A stretch of DNA of 64,000 nt, taken from Myxococcales bacterium (lineage in GTDB: Bacteria; Myxococcota; Polyangia; Nannocystales; Nannocystaceae). The notes beneath the pieces were generated by a model. The model ran no database searches and was not told the DNA's origin. It saw only the letters and a program-made list of their open reading frames with translations. Shown one piece after another: positions 8,951 through 17,953 of this stretch. Position 1 is the first letter of the stretch, and every line of letters begins with the position of its first letter. The stretch covers positions 310,001 through 374,000 of the forward strand of contig JAEUJW010000053.1 in assembly GCA_016793465.1 (NCBI GenBank). Direction: 5' to 3'. Made by a program: the position numbers and the translations under genes.

Positions 8951-9639
8951 GTCCGCCAGCCCTCGAACTTTCGCAGGGGGTGGAGCGCGACGGCGGTGCG
9001 GCCGGGGCTCGTGGGCTTGTCCTGCAATTCGACGGCGCGGCCGCTGTAGACGGTGGGGCGGCGGTGCTCGCCGGAGCTGCCGTAGTCGAGGGTGAGGAAC
9101 TCGCCGTGGTAGCCGCGGAGGTCGGCGCTGTAGAACACGACGCCGGGTTCGGCCTCGAACGGGAGCACGCCCTCGGCGCCCTGGTACTCGGCGGCGACGC
9201 GGTCGACGGGGACGTACTCGCCGCCGAGGATGCGCAGGGGCTGGCCGATGGCGAGGCCGCTGTAGGTGGGGACCTTCTCGGCCACGGCGTTCTTGTCCTG
9301 GGGGGTGACGATGCTGTAGCTGCCCTGGGCGTCGGCGAGCCAGCCGACGGTGTCGCCGGCGAATTGGATGAACCACTCGTTCCAGGTGCCGCGGCGGTAG
9401 CGGAGCTGCAGGCGGCCGACGACCTCGAAGGTGCGGCCCTCGTAGGTGCCCTTGGAGCCGAGGAGGATCGGGCTGCCGGTGTCGAGGAGGGCGGAGACCT
9501 TGCCGATGAGCTTGACGTCGACGCCGGTGCGGACGACCGTGCTGCCGCAGTACTCGCAGACGAGGGAGATCGCGGCGCCGCGGAACGGGGCCGGCGCGCC
9601 GCACTCGGGGCAGTGGATCTGGTTGGGCGCGGCCGGCAT
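8947..9639 (-). CDS. Second DUF4178 protein, soluble, with zinc ribbon
   Basis: 230 residues starting MPAAPNQIHC, with a CPECGAP...CEYCGS zinc ribbon followed by two beta modules (TYEGRTFEVVGRLQLRYRRG and YSGLAIGQPLRILGGEY) of the DUF4178 kind. It has no membrane segment, so it may be the cytosolic partner of the membrane DUF4178 protein encoded next. It appears to be the first gene of the operon. The upstream gap to the divergent lipoprotein is 126 bp with no clear Shine-Dalgarno; CATCGT lies about 11 nt before the ATG. Confidence 0.78.
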   Translation of the reverse strand: MPAAPNQIHCPECGAPAPFRGAAISLVCEYCGSTVVRTGVDVKLIGKVSALLDTGSPILLGSKGTYEGRTFEVVGRLQLRYRRGTWNEWFIQFAGDTVGWLADAQGSYSIVTPQDKNAVAEKVPTYSGLAIGQPLRILGGEYVPVDRVAAEYQGAEGVLPFEAEPGVVFYSADLRGYHGEFLTLDYGSSGEHRRPTVYSGRAVELQDKPTSPGRTAVALHPLRKFEGWRT

Positions 9640-9765
9640 CGGCGGCCATGACGATGCCACAACACGCGCTGTTTGGGCGCCCGCCCCGGGGGGCGATTCG
9701 GCGCGGGGACCCGCGACGGGGGGGCATTGACAGCCCGGCGGGGACTTGCGAACCCTGGAGCCGAA

Positions 9766-10017
9766 ATGCGTTCCAAGACGGTTCGGTGGTTCGGCATGTC
9801 GGCGGCGCTGCTGCTCGGAGTGCTGCTCGGGGTCGCGTGCAAGGACGGCGGAACGTCGTCGCCGGGCGGCGGCGGCGGGTCGTGTCCGGGATCGGTGCCG
9901 CGGAGCGGGTCGTCGTGCCCGCGCGGCGAGGGGGCGTTCTGCACGTACGAGGGCGGCGGGCAGAAGCACCTGTGCGCGTGCGGCAGCAACGGCAAGTGGG
10001 GCTGCGCGAGCAAGTGA
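9766..10017 (+). CDS. Small Cys-rich lipoprotein
   Basis: 83 residues. MRSKTVRWFG is followed by a hydrophobic stretch ending LLGVAC, a good lipobox, then a Gly/Ser linker and a short domain with six cysteines (SCPRGEGAFC, HLCACG, WGCASK) likely to form disulfides outside the cell. The ATG at 9766 is chosen because GGAG (9757-9760) lies 5 nt upstream; the in-frame extension upstream of it is low-complexity. No family recognised. Confidence 0.65.
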   Translation: MRSKTVRWFGMSAALLLGVLLGVACKDGGTSSPGGGGGSCPGSVPRSGSSCPRGEGAFCTYEGGGQKHLCACGSNGKWGCASK

Positions 10018-10069
10018 GCGCGGGGCCGCAGCGCCGGGAGCTCGACGCGGCGGCGGGGCGCGCGAGGGC

Positions 10070-11416
10070 TCAGCGGTAATAGAGCTCGCCCTTCTCGTCG
10101 TCGCAGGCGCACTCGTTGAGGAAGCCCTGGTCGCCGTGGTTGCCGCAGCCGCCGAAGGTGGCGCCCATCTTGAAGGCGGCGGCACACCAGGCGCCGTCGC
10201 CGTCCCAGTGGATGCCCCAGTTGCCGACGTTGTTGCAGGCGCCTGAGGTGTAGAAGAACGAGTCGCAGCCGCCCTCCTGGCCGTTGCCGCAGTAGAGCTC
10301 GCCGGAGGTGTTGACGATCGGCTGGAAGGCGCCCTGGTTGGCGCCGCAGTACTGGACCTTCGACTGCAGGGCCGCGAGCAGGGCGTTGCTGATGGCGCCG
10401 TTATTAAACGTCCACATGGCGTGGGTGACGTCGGTCAGGTCCTTGATTAAAAGATCCTTGACCGGGCCGGCGGGGATGCGGCCGCGGCACTGCAGGTCGC
10501 TGACGTTGCACTCCTGCAGGGTCTGGCCGAGGGGGTCCTGGCCGGCGGTGTAGTCGGTGTGCAGCCAGTTGAAGCGGGTCCAGCCGCCGCCCTGGATGGT
10601 CATGTCGCACTTGACCATGAACGGGGGGATCGGCCCGTCGTCGCCGTCGAGGTCGATCTTGTAGTCGCCGTCGGAGCTGTCGGGCTTGGCCTGCTTGATC
10701 GCGGCGCAGTTGGCGAGGTAGCAGCCCTCGTTCTGCTTGCCGTCGCAGTCGTCGTCGGCGTCGGTGTCGCAGCTCTCGGTGGTGGGCACGACCTCGCCGA
10801 CGCAGGGGCCGAGCTCGGTGCCGAGGTCGTTGCACAGCCGGGCGCCGGCCGTGCAGACGCCGACGCCCAGGGTGCCGGGCGGGCCGGAGTAGCAGTCCGA
10901 CGCGGTGCCGGGCTCGCACACGAGGGCGACGCAGCCGCTGTCGACGCAGATCTCGTCGAGCGCGCAGGCGCTGCCGCAGCCGCCGCAGTTCTCGGGGTCG
11001 ACGCTGGTGTCGACGCAGAGGTCGCCGCACGGGGTCTGGCCGGGGGCGCACTGCGGGCCGGTGCTGCCGTCGCCGGTGGTCGAGTCGCCGGTGGTCGAGG
11101 TGGCGGCGCTGGTGGTGGAGTCGTCGGGGCCGGTGCTGGTGGTGGAGTCGTCGGGGCCGGTCGAGGTGACGGTGAGGTCGCCGGTGGTGGTGGTGCCGGT
11201 GGTCTCGGGGAGCGGGCCGGTCGAGGTGCCGCTGCCGGTCTGCGAGCCGCCGGTGGTGGGCACGGAGCCGGTGGTCGGGTCGACCGCGGTGGTCGAGGTG
11301 CCGACGTTCGTCGTGCCGGAGCTGGCGTCGCCGGTGGTGCCGGCGCTGCCGCCGGTCCCGCTGTCACCGCACGCCGCGAGGAGCCACCCGAACAACCACC
11401 ACCGTGCATTCCCCAT
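10070..11416 (-). CDS. Lipoprotein with MopE-like motif and fibrinogen-like C-terminal domain
   Basis: 448 residues. MGNARWWLFGWLLAAC is a lipoprotein signal. Residues ~20-120 are a Thr/Ser/Gly-rich tether. A Cys-rich middle follows, with CGDLCVDTSVDPENCGGCG and CDTDADDDCDGKQNEGC, the latter like the MopE/myxobacterial Cys-rich motif. The C-terminal ~200 residues start CAAIKQAKPDSSDGDYKID and include GGGWTRFNW, which resembles a fibrinogen-related (FReD-like) binding domain. It is probably a surface adhesin or recognition protein. A CACACT hexamer lies 7 nt before the ATG. A/T islets are at 10401 and 10446. Confidence 0.7.
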   Translation of the reverse strand: MGNARWWLFGWLLAACGDSGTGGSAGTTGDASSGTTNVGTSTTAVDPTTGSVPTTGGSQTGSGTSTGPLPETTGTTTTGDLTVTSTGPDDSTTSTGPDDSTTSAATSTTGDSTTGDGSTGPQCAPGQTPCGDLCVDTSVDPENCGGCGSACALDEICVDSGCVALVCEPGTASDCYSGPPGTLGVGVCTAGARLCNDLGTELGPCVGEVVPTTESCDTDADDDCDGKQNEGCYLANCAAIKQAKPDSSDGDYKIDLDGDDGPIPPFMVKCDMTIQGGGWTRFNWLHTDYTAGQDPLGQTLQECNVSDLQCRGRIPAGPVKDLLIKDLTDVTHAMWTFNNGAISNALLAALQSKVQYCGANQGAFQPIVNTSGELYCGNGQEGGCDSFFYTSGACNNVGNWGIHWDGDGAWCAAAFKMGATFGGCGNHGDQGFLNECACDDEKGELYYR

Positions 11417-11423
11417 GGCGGCG

Positions 11424-11429
11424 AGTGTG
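11424..11429 (-). promoter_or_regulatory. -10 hexamer CACACT, leaderless-type promoter
   Basis: On the minus strand CACACT ends 7 nt before the ATG at 11416, with no Shine-Dalgarno between. It matches the TAnACT pattern seen before other transcription-unit-first genes here. Confidence 0.4.
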
Positions 11430-11494
11430 CAGACGGCCTCGGGGCCGCGCAAGCGGGGACGCCGCGGCGGAGCGGCGCGGCGCGGGATCAGTTG

Positions 11495-14242
11495 TCAGTT
11501 CTTGATGTCGTAGATCTCGCCGCACTCGCTGACGCGGGGGGCGCTGCGGTTCTCGTGCGGGGTCATGCGGGACTTGAGCGGGCGGAGGTAGTTGGGGAGG
11601 TCGAGCTGGCGCCAGATCGCCATCATGGCCTCGACGCACTCGGGGTCGAACTGGGTGCCGCCGAGCTTGCCGACCTTCTCGGCGGCGACGTGGGGCTCCA
11701 TGCCGGCGCGGTAGATGCGGTCGGAGACCATGGCGTCCCAGCAGTCGGCGACGCTGACGACGCGCACGGACTGCGGGATGTCGGGGCCGGCGAGGCGGTC
11801 GGGGTAGCCGGTGCCGTCCCAGCGCTCGTGGTGGTGGAGGGCGAAGCGGCGCAGCTCGGCGAGCTCGGGCGATTTTTCGAGGATCTGCCCGCCGAACACG
11901 GTGTGCTGGCGGATGACCTCGATCTCCTCGACGGTCAGCGCGCCGGGCTTGTTGAGCACGCGGTCGGGGATGCCGATCTTGCCGACGTCGTGGAGGAGGG
12001 CGCCGAGCTCGATCGTGCGGACCATCGGGCGCGGCAGCTTCAGCTGCTCGGCGAGGCGCACGGCGAAGAAGCTGACGCGCTCGGAGTGGCCGCCGGTGTA
12101 GGTGTCCTTGGCGTCGATGGCGGCGACGAGCGTGCGCACGGTGTCGACGAACAGGGCGTGCACGCGGCCCTCGAGGGTGTTCTTGCTCGACTCGAGATCC
12201 TCGTTGAGGCGCGTCAGGTACGACTCGAAGTGCTGGGCGCGCAGCAGGTTGTCGACGCGGGCTTTAAGTTCTTCGGGCAAAAACGGCTTGATGAGGTAGT
12301 CGGAGGCGCCGCGTTTGAGGCCGCGGACGCGGTCGTGGCCGTCGGCGCGGGCGGTCAGCAGGAGCACGGGGAGGCGCTCGGTGGCGGGGTTGTGGCGCAG
12401 GTGCTCGACCAGCTGGAAGCCGCTCATCTTCGGCATCATGACGTCGCTGATGACGAGGTCGGGCTTGCTGTCCTCGATCTTCTTTAGACCCTCCTCGCCG
12501 TTGTTGGCGGTGTCGATGTCGTGGAGGGGGGACAGCAGGCGGGAGATCAGGCGGAGGATCTCCGGGTGGTCGTCGCACACCAGGATCTTGGAGCGCTGGA
12601 CGCGGGCGCGCGGGAGGTGCTCGCCGATCAGCGGGGCGTCGGCGGGGAAGGCGGGGTCGAACAGCCTGGGGGCGGGGCCGGTGACGTCGATGCGGCCGGT
12701 GTTGCCGGTGGGCTCGGCCATCATGTCGTCGGTGACGTGGATCTTCTGCGAGGGCTCGGAGAACTGGGGGATCGGGGCGACGACGCTGGCGTTGGCGAGG
12801 CTCGGCGGGGGCGCGGGCTCCATGCCGATGAGCTCGGTGGGGTCGAGCGGGGAGCGCGGGAGGGCCACGATCATGGTGGTGCCCTTGCCCTTCTGGCTGT
12901 CGACGCGGATGTCGCCGCCGTGGCGCTGGACGATCGACTTGACGAGCGCGAGGCCGATGCCGGTGCCCTCGAACGCGCGGGTCGAGGTGGCGTCGCCCTG
13001 GAAGAACGGGGTGAACAGCTTGGCCTGGACCTCGGGTGTCATGCCGATGCCGGTGTCGCTGACGCGGAGCTCGGCGGAGTCGCGGGACTCGCTGAGGAGC
13101 ACGCGCACGCTGCCGCCGAACGGGGTGAACTTGACGGCGTTGGACAGCAGGTTGCGCACGACCTTGCCGAGCTCGCGGCTGCTGCCGCGGGTGATGATGG
13201 GCTCGCCCGGCGGCTCCCACTCGAGGTTGAGGGTGCGCTGGCGGGCGGTCGGCTTCCAGGCCCGCACGTGTTCGTCCACCAGGGCGCGGAGGTCGACGGG
13301 GTCGCTCTGCAGGGGCTGGTCGCGGGTGCCGTACTTGGAGTAGTCGAGGAGGTCGTTGATGAGGTCGTAGAGCTGGCGCGAGGCGGAGTGCATGTCCTCG
13401 AACACGCCGCGCAGCTCGCCGCGGGCGTTGCCGGCGAGCAGGCCCTCGAGGGGGGTGAGGATGCAGGTCAGCGGGGTGCGCAGCTCGTGCGACATGTTGT
13501 CGAGGAACTGCGACTTGGAGCGGTAGGCGTCCTCGATCTCGCGGTTCTTCTCGGAGATCTCCATGTACGACTGCTTGACGCGCTCGTTGACGAGGCGGAG
13601 CTCGGCGCCGGCGCGCTCCTGCTCCCAGGCGGCGTCGAAGGCGAGGCGGCGCAGGCGGTGGTTGAAGAAGGCGCCGATGACGACGGTGGCGGCGGTGACG
13701 GTGAGGAAGATGGTGTTGGCGATGAACACGCTCCAGACCCAGTCGCGCAGGGGGATGGGGTCGAGGAGGAGCAGCAGGACGACGTAGGTGACGTAGAGGG
13801 CGACGGCGGTGACGCCCACGGCGAGCGGGCCGATGGGGACGAGCACGCCGATGGCGACGAGGGTGAGGCTGATGCCGGCGTAGTAGTAGCTCTGGTGGCC
13901 CATGTTGAGGGCGCTCATCAGGGCGATCATGCCGCCGGCCGCGTAGGCCCCGAACATGGTGAAGACCTCGACGTAGCGGGCCAGGCGGGGGTGGTCGGAC
14001 ACCCGCATGAGGCCGAACAGCATGGCCACGAGGGCGGAGCGGAGGACGAGGAAGGTGGTGAGGAGGCGGTCGTCCTCGATGGTGGTGACGTCGAGGACGA
14101 CGAAGCCCAGCATGAGGGCGCAGCCGAGCACGGTCGCGCGGCGGTAGCCGGCCCGCATCTCCCCGCGGAGCTGAAGCGTGAAGGCGTCGTCCCGGCGGAG
14201 GGATGAGCTGCTCAGCGTGGGGAGGTCGGCGGGCTCGCTCAT
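11495..14242 (-). CDS. Membrane sensor histidine kinase - receiver - HD-GYP c-di-GMP phosphodiesterase fusion
   Basis: 915 residues. About six membrane helices span residues 35-195. HisKA has SHELRTPL with the phospho-acceptor His near 252. HATPase motifs are NLLSNAVKF (~365), DTGIGM (~396) and GTGIGLALVK (~426). The receiver (~553-670) keeps the DD pair, phospho-Asp near 600 (VISDVMMP), Thr (LLTARAD) and Lys (LIKPF). HD-GYP (~700-880) has HDVGKIGIP (~751) and HHERWDGTGYP (~803), the intact metal-binding and GYP residues expected of an active c-di-GMP phosphodiesterase. The kinase would phosphorylate its own receiver to tune hydrolysis. Its ATG overlaps the stop of the PilZ fusion gene (ATGA), so the two are translationally coupled. 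Confidence 0.92.
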   Translation of the reverse strand: MSEPADLPTLSSSSLRRDDAFTLQLRGEMRAGYRRATVLGCALMLGFVVLDVTTIEDDRLLTTFLVLRSALVAMLFGLMRVSDHPRLARYVEVFTMFGAYAAGGMIALMSALNMGHQSYYYAGISLTLVAIGVLVPIGPLAVGVTAVALYVTYVVLLLLLDPIPLRDWVWSVFIANTIFLTVTAATVVIGAFFNHRLRRLAFDAAWEQERAGAELRLVNERVKQSYMEISEKNREIEDAYRSKSQFLDNMSHELRTPLTCILTPLEGLLAGNARGELRGVFEDMHSASRQLYDLINDLLDYSKYGTRDQPLQSDPVDLRALVDEHVRAWKPTARQRTLNLEWEPPGEPIITRGSSRELGKVVRNLLSNAVKFTPFGGSVRVLLSESRDSAELRVSDTGIGMTPEVQAKLFTPFFQGDATSTRAFEGTGIGLALVKSIVQRHGGDIRVDSQKGKGTTMIVALPRSPLDPTELIGMEPAPPPSLANASVVAPIPQFSEPSQKIHVTDDMMAEPTGNTGRIDVTGPAPRLFDPAFPADAPLIGEHLPRARVQRSKILVCDDHPEILRLISRLLSPLHDIDTANNGEEGLKKIEDSKPDLVISDVMMPKMSGFQLVEHLRHNPATERLPVLLLTARADGHDRVRGLKRGASDYLIKPFLPEELKARVDNLLRAQHFESYLTRLNEDLESSKNTLEGRVHALFVDTVRTLVAAIDAKDTYTGGHSERVSFFAVRLAEQLKLPRPMVRTIELGALLHDVGKIGIPDRVLNKPGALTVEEIEVIRQHTVFGGQILEKSPELAELRRFALHHHERWDGTGYPDRLAGPDIPQSVRVVSVADCWDAMVSDRIYRAGMEPHVAAEKVGKLGGTQFDPECVEAMMAIWRQLDLPNYLRPLKSRMTPHENRSAPRVSECGEIYDIKN

Positions 14243-17200
14243 CGGTGTCCGACTGTGATGTGCGCCTGCGGCGGGTCGCCGAAGGCGAGGGTGTTCTCGA
14301 CGCGGCGGAAGCCGGCGCGTTCGACGAGGTTGCACATCTCCTCGCGCGAGAAGAACGCGAACTGGCCCTCTTCGGCGAGCATGACGAGGAAGGCGGCGCT
14401 GCTCAGGAAGTGGCGGACCTCGGCGACGAAGGTGGCGCGGTCCATGCCCTTCGGGAGCGGGAGGTTCGGGTCCTGCTCGATGCGGTAGAGGAGTCGCTGG
14501 TAGATGCGGGACATGTCGACGTCGGGCAGCATCGACGAGGCGACGAGGCGGCCGCCGGGGGCGAGCACGCGGTGGAACTCGCGCAGCAGCTCGAGCGGGT
14601 TGTTGAGGTAGCTGAGCACGAGGCTGCAGTTGATGCGGTCGAGGCTGGCGTCGGCGAAGGGGAGGCGCTCGACGGCGTCGCCGGGCTTCAGGACGATGCG
14701 GGCGAGGCGGAGGTCGGAGGGGGCGGGCTCGCCGGTGTGGTGGCGGGAGCGGCCCTCGCGGGTGAGGTCGTCGTCGGTCCAGCGGCCGCGCAGCCAGCGG
14801 GACAGGCGGTTCATGTCGAGGATGACCTCCTGCTCGTCGGGCGGGTAGCTGGCGCGCACGTAGGCGAGGTCCTGCTTGTCGAGCTCGCGGCCGCGGATGA
14901 TGTCGTGGAGGCGCCAGTCCTCGCAGGTGCGCCAGGCGTCGAGCGAGTAGTCGACGAGGCCGCGGAGGATGCCCTTGAGGGCGTCGTAGCCGAACAGCTC
15001 GCCGGCGACGAACCGGCGCAGGGTGCGGACGGGGGAGATGTCGAGGTTGACGCAGTGGCGGGTGACGGCGGGCAGGGCGACGTTGGCCTGCTGCAGCGCG
15101 GCGAGCTTGCGTTCGGCCTCGTCGAGGGCGCCGGGCACGAAGTCGACGAGGGCGAGGCGGGCGCAGGGGGTCTTCGACCGGTGGGCGTGGCGCTTCAGCA
15201 GACGGGCGGCGAAGTTGCCGGTGCCGGTGCCCATGTCGGCGACGGAGTGTTCGGGGCGGAGGTCGAGCAGGTCGGCCTCGCGGTCGAGGAAGGCGATGTA
15301 GTCCTCGGAGGCGTTGAGGACGTCGTAGGACAGCTTGTGGTCGGCGTCGCCGAGCAGGTAGTCGTTCCAGTACGAGCGGCGGTCGGGCAGGGGGGACTTG
15401 GGCACGCGGCGCCACTCGGCGTTGCGTACGCGGACGAGCTCGCGGGGGTCGGGGATCGCGGGCTCGATGTCCTCGTGGAGGATCTGGTGGCCGATGCAGG
15501 AGACGATCCTGGAGAACAGCGTGATCGCCTCGTGGGACGTCAGCGGGAGGTGGCCGACGTCGAGCTCGATGAGCTCGCGGGGGGCGCGGGTCGGCACGGC
15601 CATGAACTCGCGGATGGTCGCGGGGTCGATCCAGGCGTCGTGGCGGCCGAGGATCCAGGTGACCGGGATGGGGATGTTGGCGATCTCTCGCTTTGCGTCG
15701 CCCATGAGGGCGAGGCCGTTGCGGATGAGGTCGTCGCAGTAGGGGGCGGCCTCGACGTTGATGCCGAGCAGCTGGGCGACGCTGGTCGACAGCTTGCCGC
15801 TGGCGTACTGGGCGATGTAGTCGACGCCGCCGGCGGCGTTGCGGATCAGCTCCTGGGCCGCGGGCGCGCCGTTGATGCCGATGAGGTAGTGGACGCGGCG
15901 GCCCTGGTCCTGGAAGGCCGCGCGGCGGCCGGCCACGCCCATGAGGCTGAAGCAGCAGAGCACCACCTCGGTGGGGGTGAACAGCGGCGAGTTGTAGACG
16001 TAGTCGAGGGTGGTCTGGAGGTCCTCGACGCCCTGCGACAGCGACATGCGCAGGGCCTCCTTGCCCTGCTCGCGGCAGTCGGGGTCCTTGTAGGACTCGC
16101 CGATGTTGCGGATGCCGTCGAAGCGGAGCACGACGACGTCGCGGCGGGCCTTGGCGAACGTCTCGACCAGGATCTGGGCGAGCACGGACGTCGACTCCTT
16201 GCGCTTGCCGTGGGCGGGCGGGATGACGATGACCGGGCAGTGCAGGCGTTTGCCGCCCCGCGGGGTGGTGTTGAGCAGGGCGACGATGTCCTCGCGGCGC
16301 TTGTTGGAGTAGCGCACGACCTCGACGCCGCTGCTGGGGCCGGCGGCGGCGGTCTGGACGGCGCGGCGCGGCATGATGCGGCCGATCAGGAGGCCCATCT
16401 TGTCGACGAAGCTGACGCTCTTCTTCTCGCCGCCGGCGCGGGGGCGGGCGCCCTTGGTGAAGTTGTCGTCGGTGATGCCGAAGTCGAGGCCGACGCGGAG
16501 GTACTCGACGTCGCCGGCGTCGTTGGTCACCGGGGTGATGTGCATGATCTGGGCCGACTTGCGGCGCTCGGCGTCGCCGCCGGCGCCGCTGATCACGACC
16601 TCGCGCAGGGGGGTGCCGGGCAGGAAGTAGGCCTCGTCGGGCAGGACCTTGAAGGCGAGGCCGGTGCTCGAGATGTCGAGGACCTCGCGGCGCAGGCGCT
16701 TGCCGGGCGGGTAGGGCAGGGGGATGGCGACGAACATCTCGTCGGCCGTGGGGGCGCGCCTGGGGGCGCGGCGGAGCTCGAAGATCGTGAGGGTGGAGGG
16801 GACCTCGAGCACGGCGCGGTCGCGGTCGCGGTGGAGGACGGTGGTGTGGGCGTGGGCGTTGAACGAGCCGCGGGTGAGGGTGAGGTGGATGTGGTCGGCG
16901 ACCGCGGGGCGGGCGCTGGCGTTCTTCAGGCTGACGGTGAGGGTGCCGTGGTCGGCGTTGACGAGCTGGATGTCGACGAGCTCGCCGACGTCGCGCTGGA
17001 ACAGGGTGCCGGCGGCGGGGCCCTCGGCGGCGAGCATGTCGCGGAGGTTGCGGGCGACGGCGCCGACGCCGGAGATGACCTGGACGTTGCGGGGGTCGAC
17101 CGGGCGGGGGTTGCCCTCCATGATCTCGGCGATCTCGGCGAGCAGGCGGGCGAGCACGAGGCGGTGGATCTGCTCGGCGGCGGACTCGGCGAGGCCGCGG

Positions 17201-17523
17201 AATTGGATGCCGAGGCCGATGCCGTGGGGCGCGACGGTGGTGACGCGGACGACCTCGGCGGGCAGCTCGTGGGGGGCGTCGCCGAGGTTGAGGCGGACCG
17301 TGATGGTGCGCGGCGGGTGGGCCTGGGTCTCGGGCAGGGCGATGTACGCTCCGCCGTCGGAGACGTTGAGCAGCTTGCCGTCGCCGAGGCCGGCGACGGC
17401 GCAGGGCAGCGTGCACGTCACGCGGGGGGTTGCGCGGCGATCCCCGGGACGACCATAGGCTTGCAGGTTCACGATCCTCTCCTTGGACGAGGCCGCCGGC
17501 TCGTGACCGAAGAGAGCCGACAT
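14239..17523 (-). CDS. PilZ-PilZ / LuxD-like acyltransferase / SAM methyltransferase fusion
   Basis: 1094 residues from the ATG at 17523. PilZ1 (~25-115) has RRATPR and NVSDGG, and PilZ2 (~245-350) has RRAPR and DISSTG; both keep RxxxR and (D/N)xSxxG, so both should bind c-di-GMP. Residues ~395-680 form an alpha/beta hydrolase resembling LuxD-type acyl transferases, with nucleophile FSLMG (Ser ~526), an acid in GRHDAWID (~629-633) and His in GHLPL (~658). Residues ~740-1080 are a class I methyltransferase (DMGTGTGNFA; later APGGRLVASSM). Start: TATCCT at 17530 sits 6 nt before ATG 17523, but AAGGAGAGG lies 6 nt before an in-frame GTG at 17472, a strong alternative. It overlaps the HD-GYP kinase gene by 4 bp. 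The biochemical output is unknown. Confidence 0.85.
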   Translation of the reverse strand: MSALFGHEPAASSKERIVNLQAYGRPGDRRATPRVTCTLPCAVAGLGDGKLLNVSDGGAYIALPETQAHPPRTITVRLNLGDAPHELPAEVVRVTTVAPHGIGLGIQFRGLAESAAEQIHRLVLARLLAEIAEIMEGNPRPVDPRNVQVISGVGAVARNLRDMLAAEGPAAGTLFQRDVGELVDIQLVNADHGTLTVSLKNASARPAVADHIHLTLTRGSFNAHAHTTVLHRDRDRAVLEVPSTLTIFELRRAPRRAPTADEMFVAIPLPYPPGKRLRREVLDISSTGLAFKVLPDEAYFLPGTPLREVVISGAGGDAERRKSAQIMHITPVTNDAGDVEYLRVGLDFGITDDNFTKGARPRAGGEKKSVSFVDKMGLLIGRIMPRRAVQTAAAGPSSGVEVVRYSNKRREDIVALLNTTPRGGKRLHCPVIVIPPAHGKRKESTSVLAQILVETFAKARRDVVVLRFDGIRNIGESYKDPDCREQGKEALRMSLSQGVEDLQTTLDYVYNSPLFTPTEVVLCCFSLMGVAGRRAAFQDQGRRVHYLIGINGAPAAQELIRNAAGGVDYIAQYASGKLSTSVAQLLGINVEAAPYCDDLIRNGLALMGDAKREIANIPIPVTWILGRHDAWIDPATIREFMAVPTRAPRELIELDVGHLPLTSHEAITLFSRIVSCIGHQILHEDIEPAIPDPRELVRVRNAEWRRVPKSPLPDRRSYWNDYLLGDADHKLSYDVLNASEDYIAFLDREADLLDLRPEHSVADMGTGTGNFAARLLKRHAHRSKTPCARLALVDFVPGALDEAERKLAALQQANVALPAVTRHCVNLDISPVRTLRRFVAGELFGYDALKGILRGLVDYSLDAWRTCEDWRLHDIIRGRELDKQDLAYVRASYPPDEQEVILDMNRLSRWLRGRWTDDDLTREGRSRHHTGEPAPSDLRLARIVLKPGDAVERLPFADASLDRINCSLVLSYLNNPLELLREFHRVLAPGGRLVASSMLPDVDMSRIYQRLLYRIEQDPNLPLPKGMDRATFVAEVRHFLSSAAFLVMLAEEGQFAFFSREEMCNLVERAGFRRVENTLAFGDPPQAHITVGHR

Positions 17524-17529
17524 CGGACG

Positions 17530-17535
17530 AGGATA
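17530..17535 (-). promoter_or_regulatory. -10 hexamer TATCCT before the PilZ fusion gene
   Basis: On the minus strand TATCCT ends 6 nt before the ATG at 17523. Transcription from here would either be leaderless at that ATG or give a ~50-nt leader ending in AAGGAGAGG before GTG 17472. Confidence 0.4.
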
Positions 17536-17953
17536 ACACCGCGGAACGTGGGCCCGGCCGCTGCGCGATCTCGATCGACGGGCGCGCGCGGGCTGTCCCA
17601 AAGGGCAGGCGATCGGGCGGCGCATGTACGACGGGGTCACCCTCGTCGCGCGTCGACGCGGGTGGCGAGGCGGGGGTTTTCGGCGCTTTGTGTGAGGTCG
17701 TCACGCGGGGCCCCGCGGGTCCGCGTGAGCGGCAGGCGAGCTTGCACGCGCACGCACCGGCGAGGCCGCGGGCCTTGCCGCAAAGCAAGCGGGCGTGGGG
17801 AGGTGCAGGGGCTGGCGGCGCGTGGCGCCTGGAACGGGGATTTGCGGGGGCGGACGGTGTTTGTCGGGGATGGGGCGGGGGCGGTGAAGTTTTCGTGCTC
17901 CAGGGCCGCGGCTGTGGCATAAGGGGGGCTCGAACACGATAAGAGGCCCCTCC
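17536..17953. other. Divergent intergenic region with one hairpin of the GGACAG family
   Basis: About 420 bp between the divergent PilZ-fusion and lipoprotein genes. It holds CTGTCC-CAAA-GGGCAG at 17593-17608, a near copy of the hairpin repeated in the oxidase gene. Just before the + strand gene an imperfect dyad (GGGGGCTC...GAGGCCCC, ~17926-17950) may be an operator. I see no convincing gene in it; the long open frames here are GC-driven. Confidence 0.5.

Noticed and set aside
14203..17922. Very long + strand open frame (over 1200 codons) opposite the PilZ fusion gene
   Set aside because: It is a GC-driven shadow: product is Gly/Ala/Val/Glu/Asp low complexity with no motif, while the minus strand has clear domains and normal codon bias.
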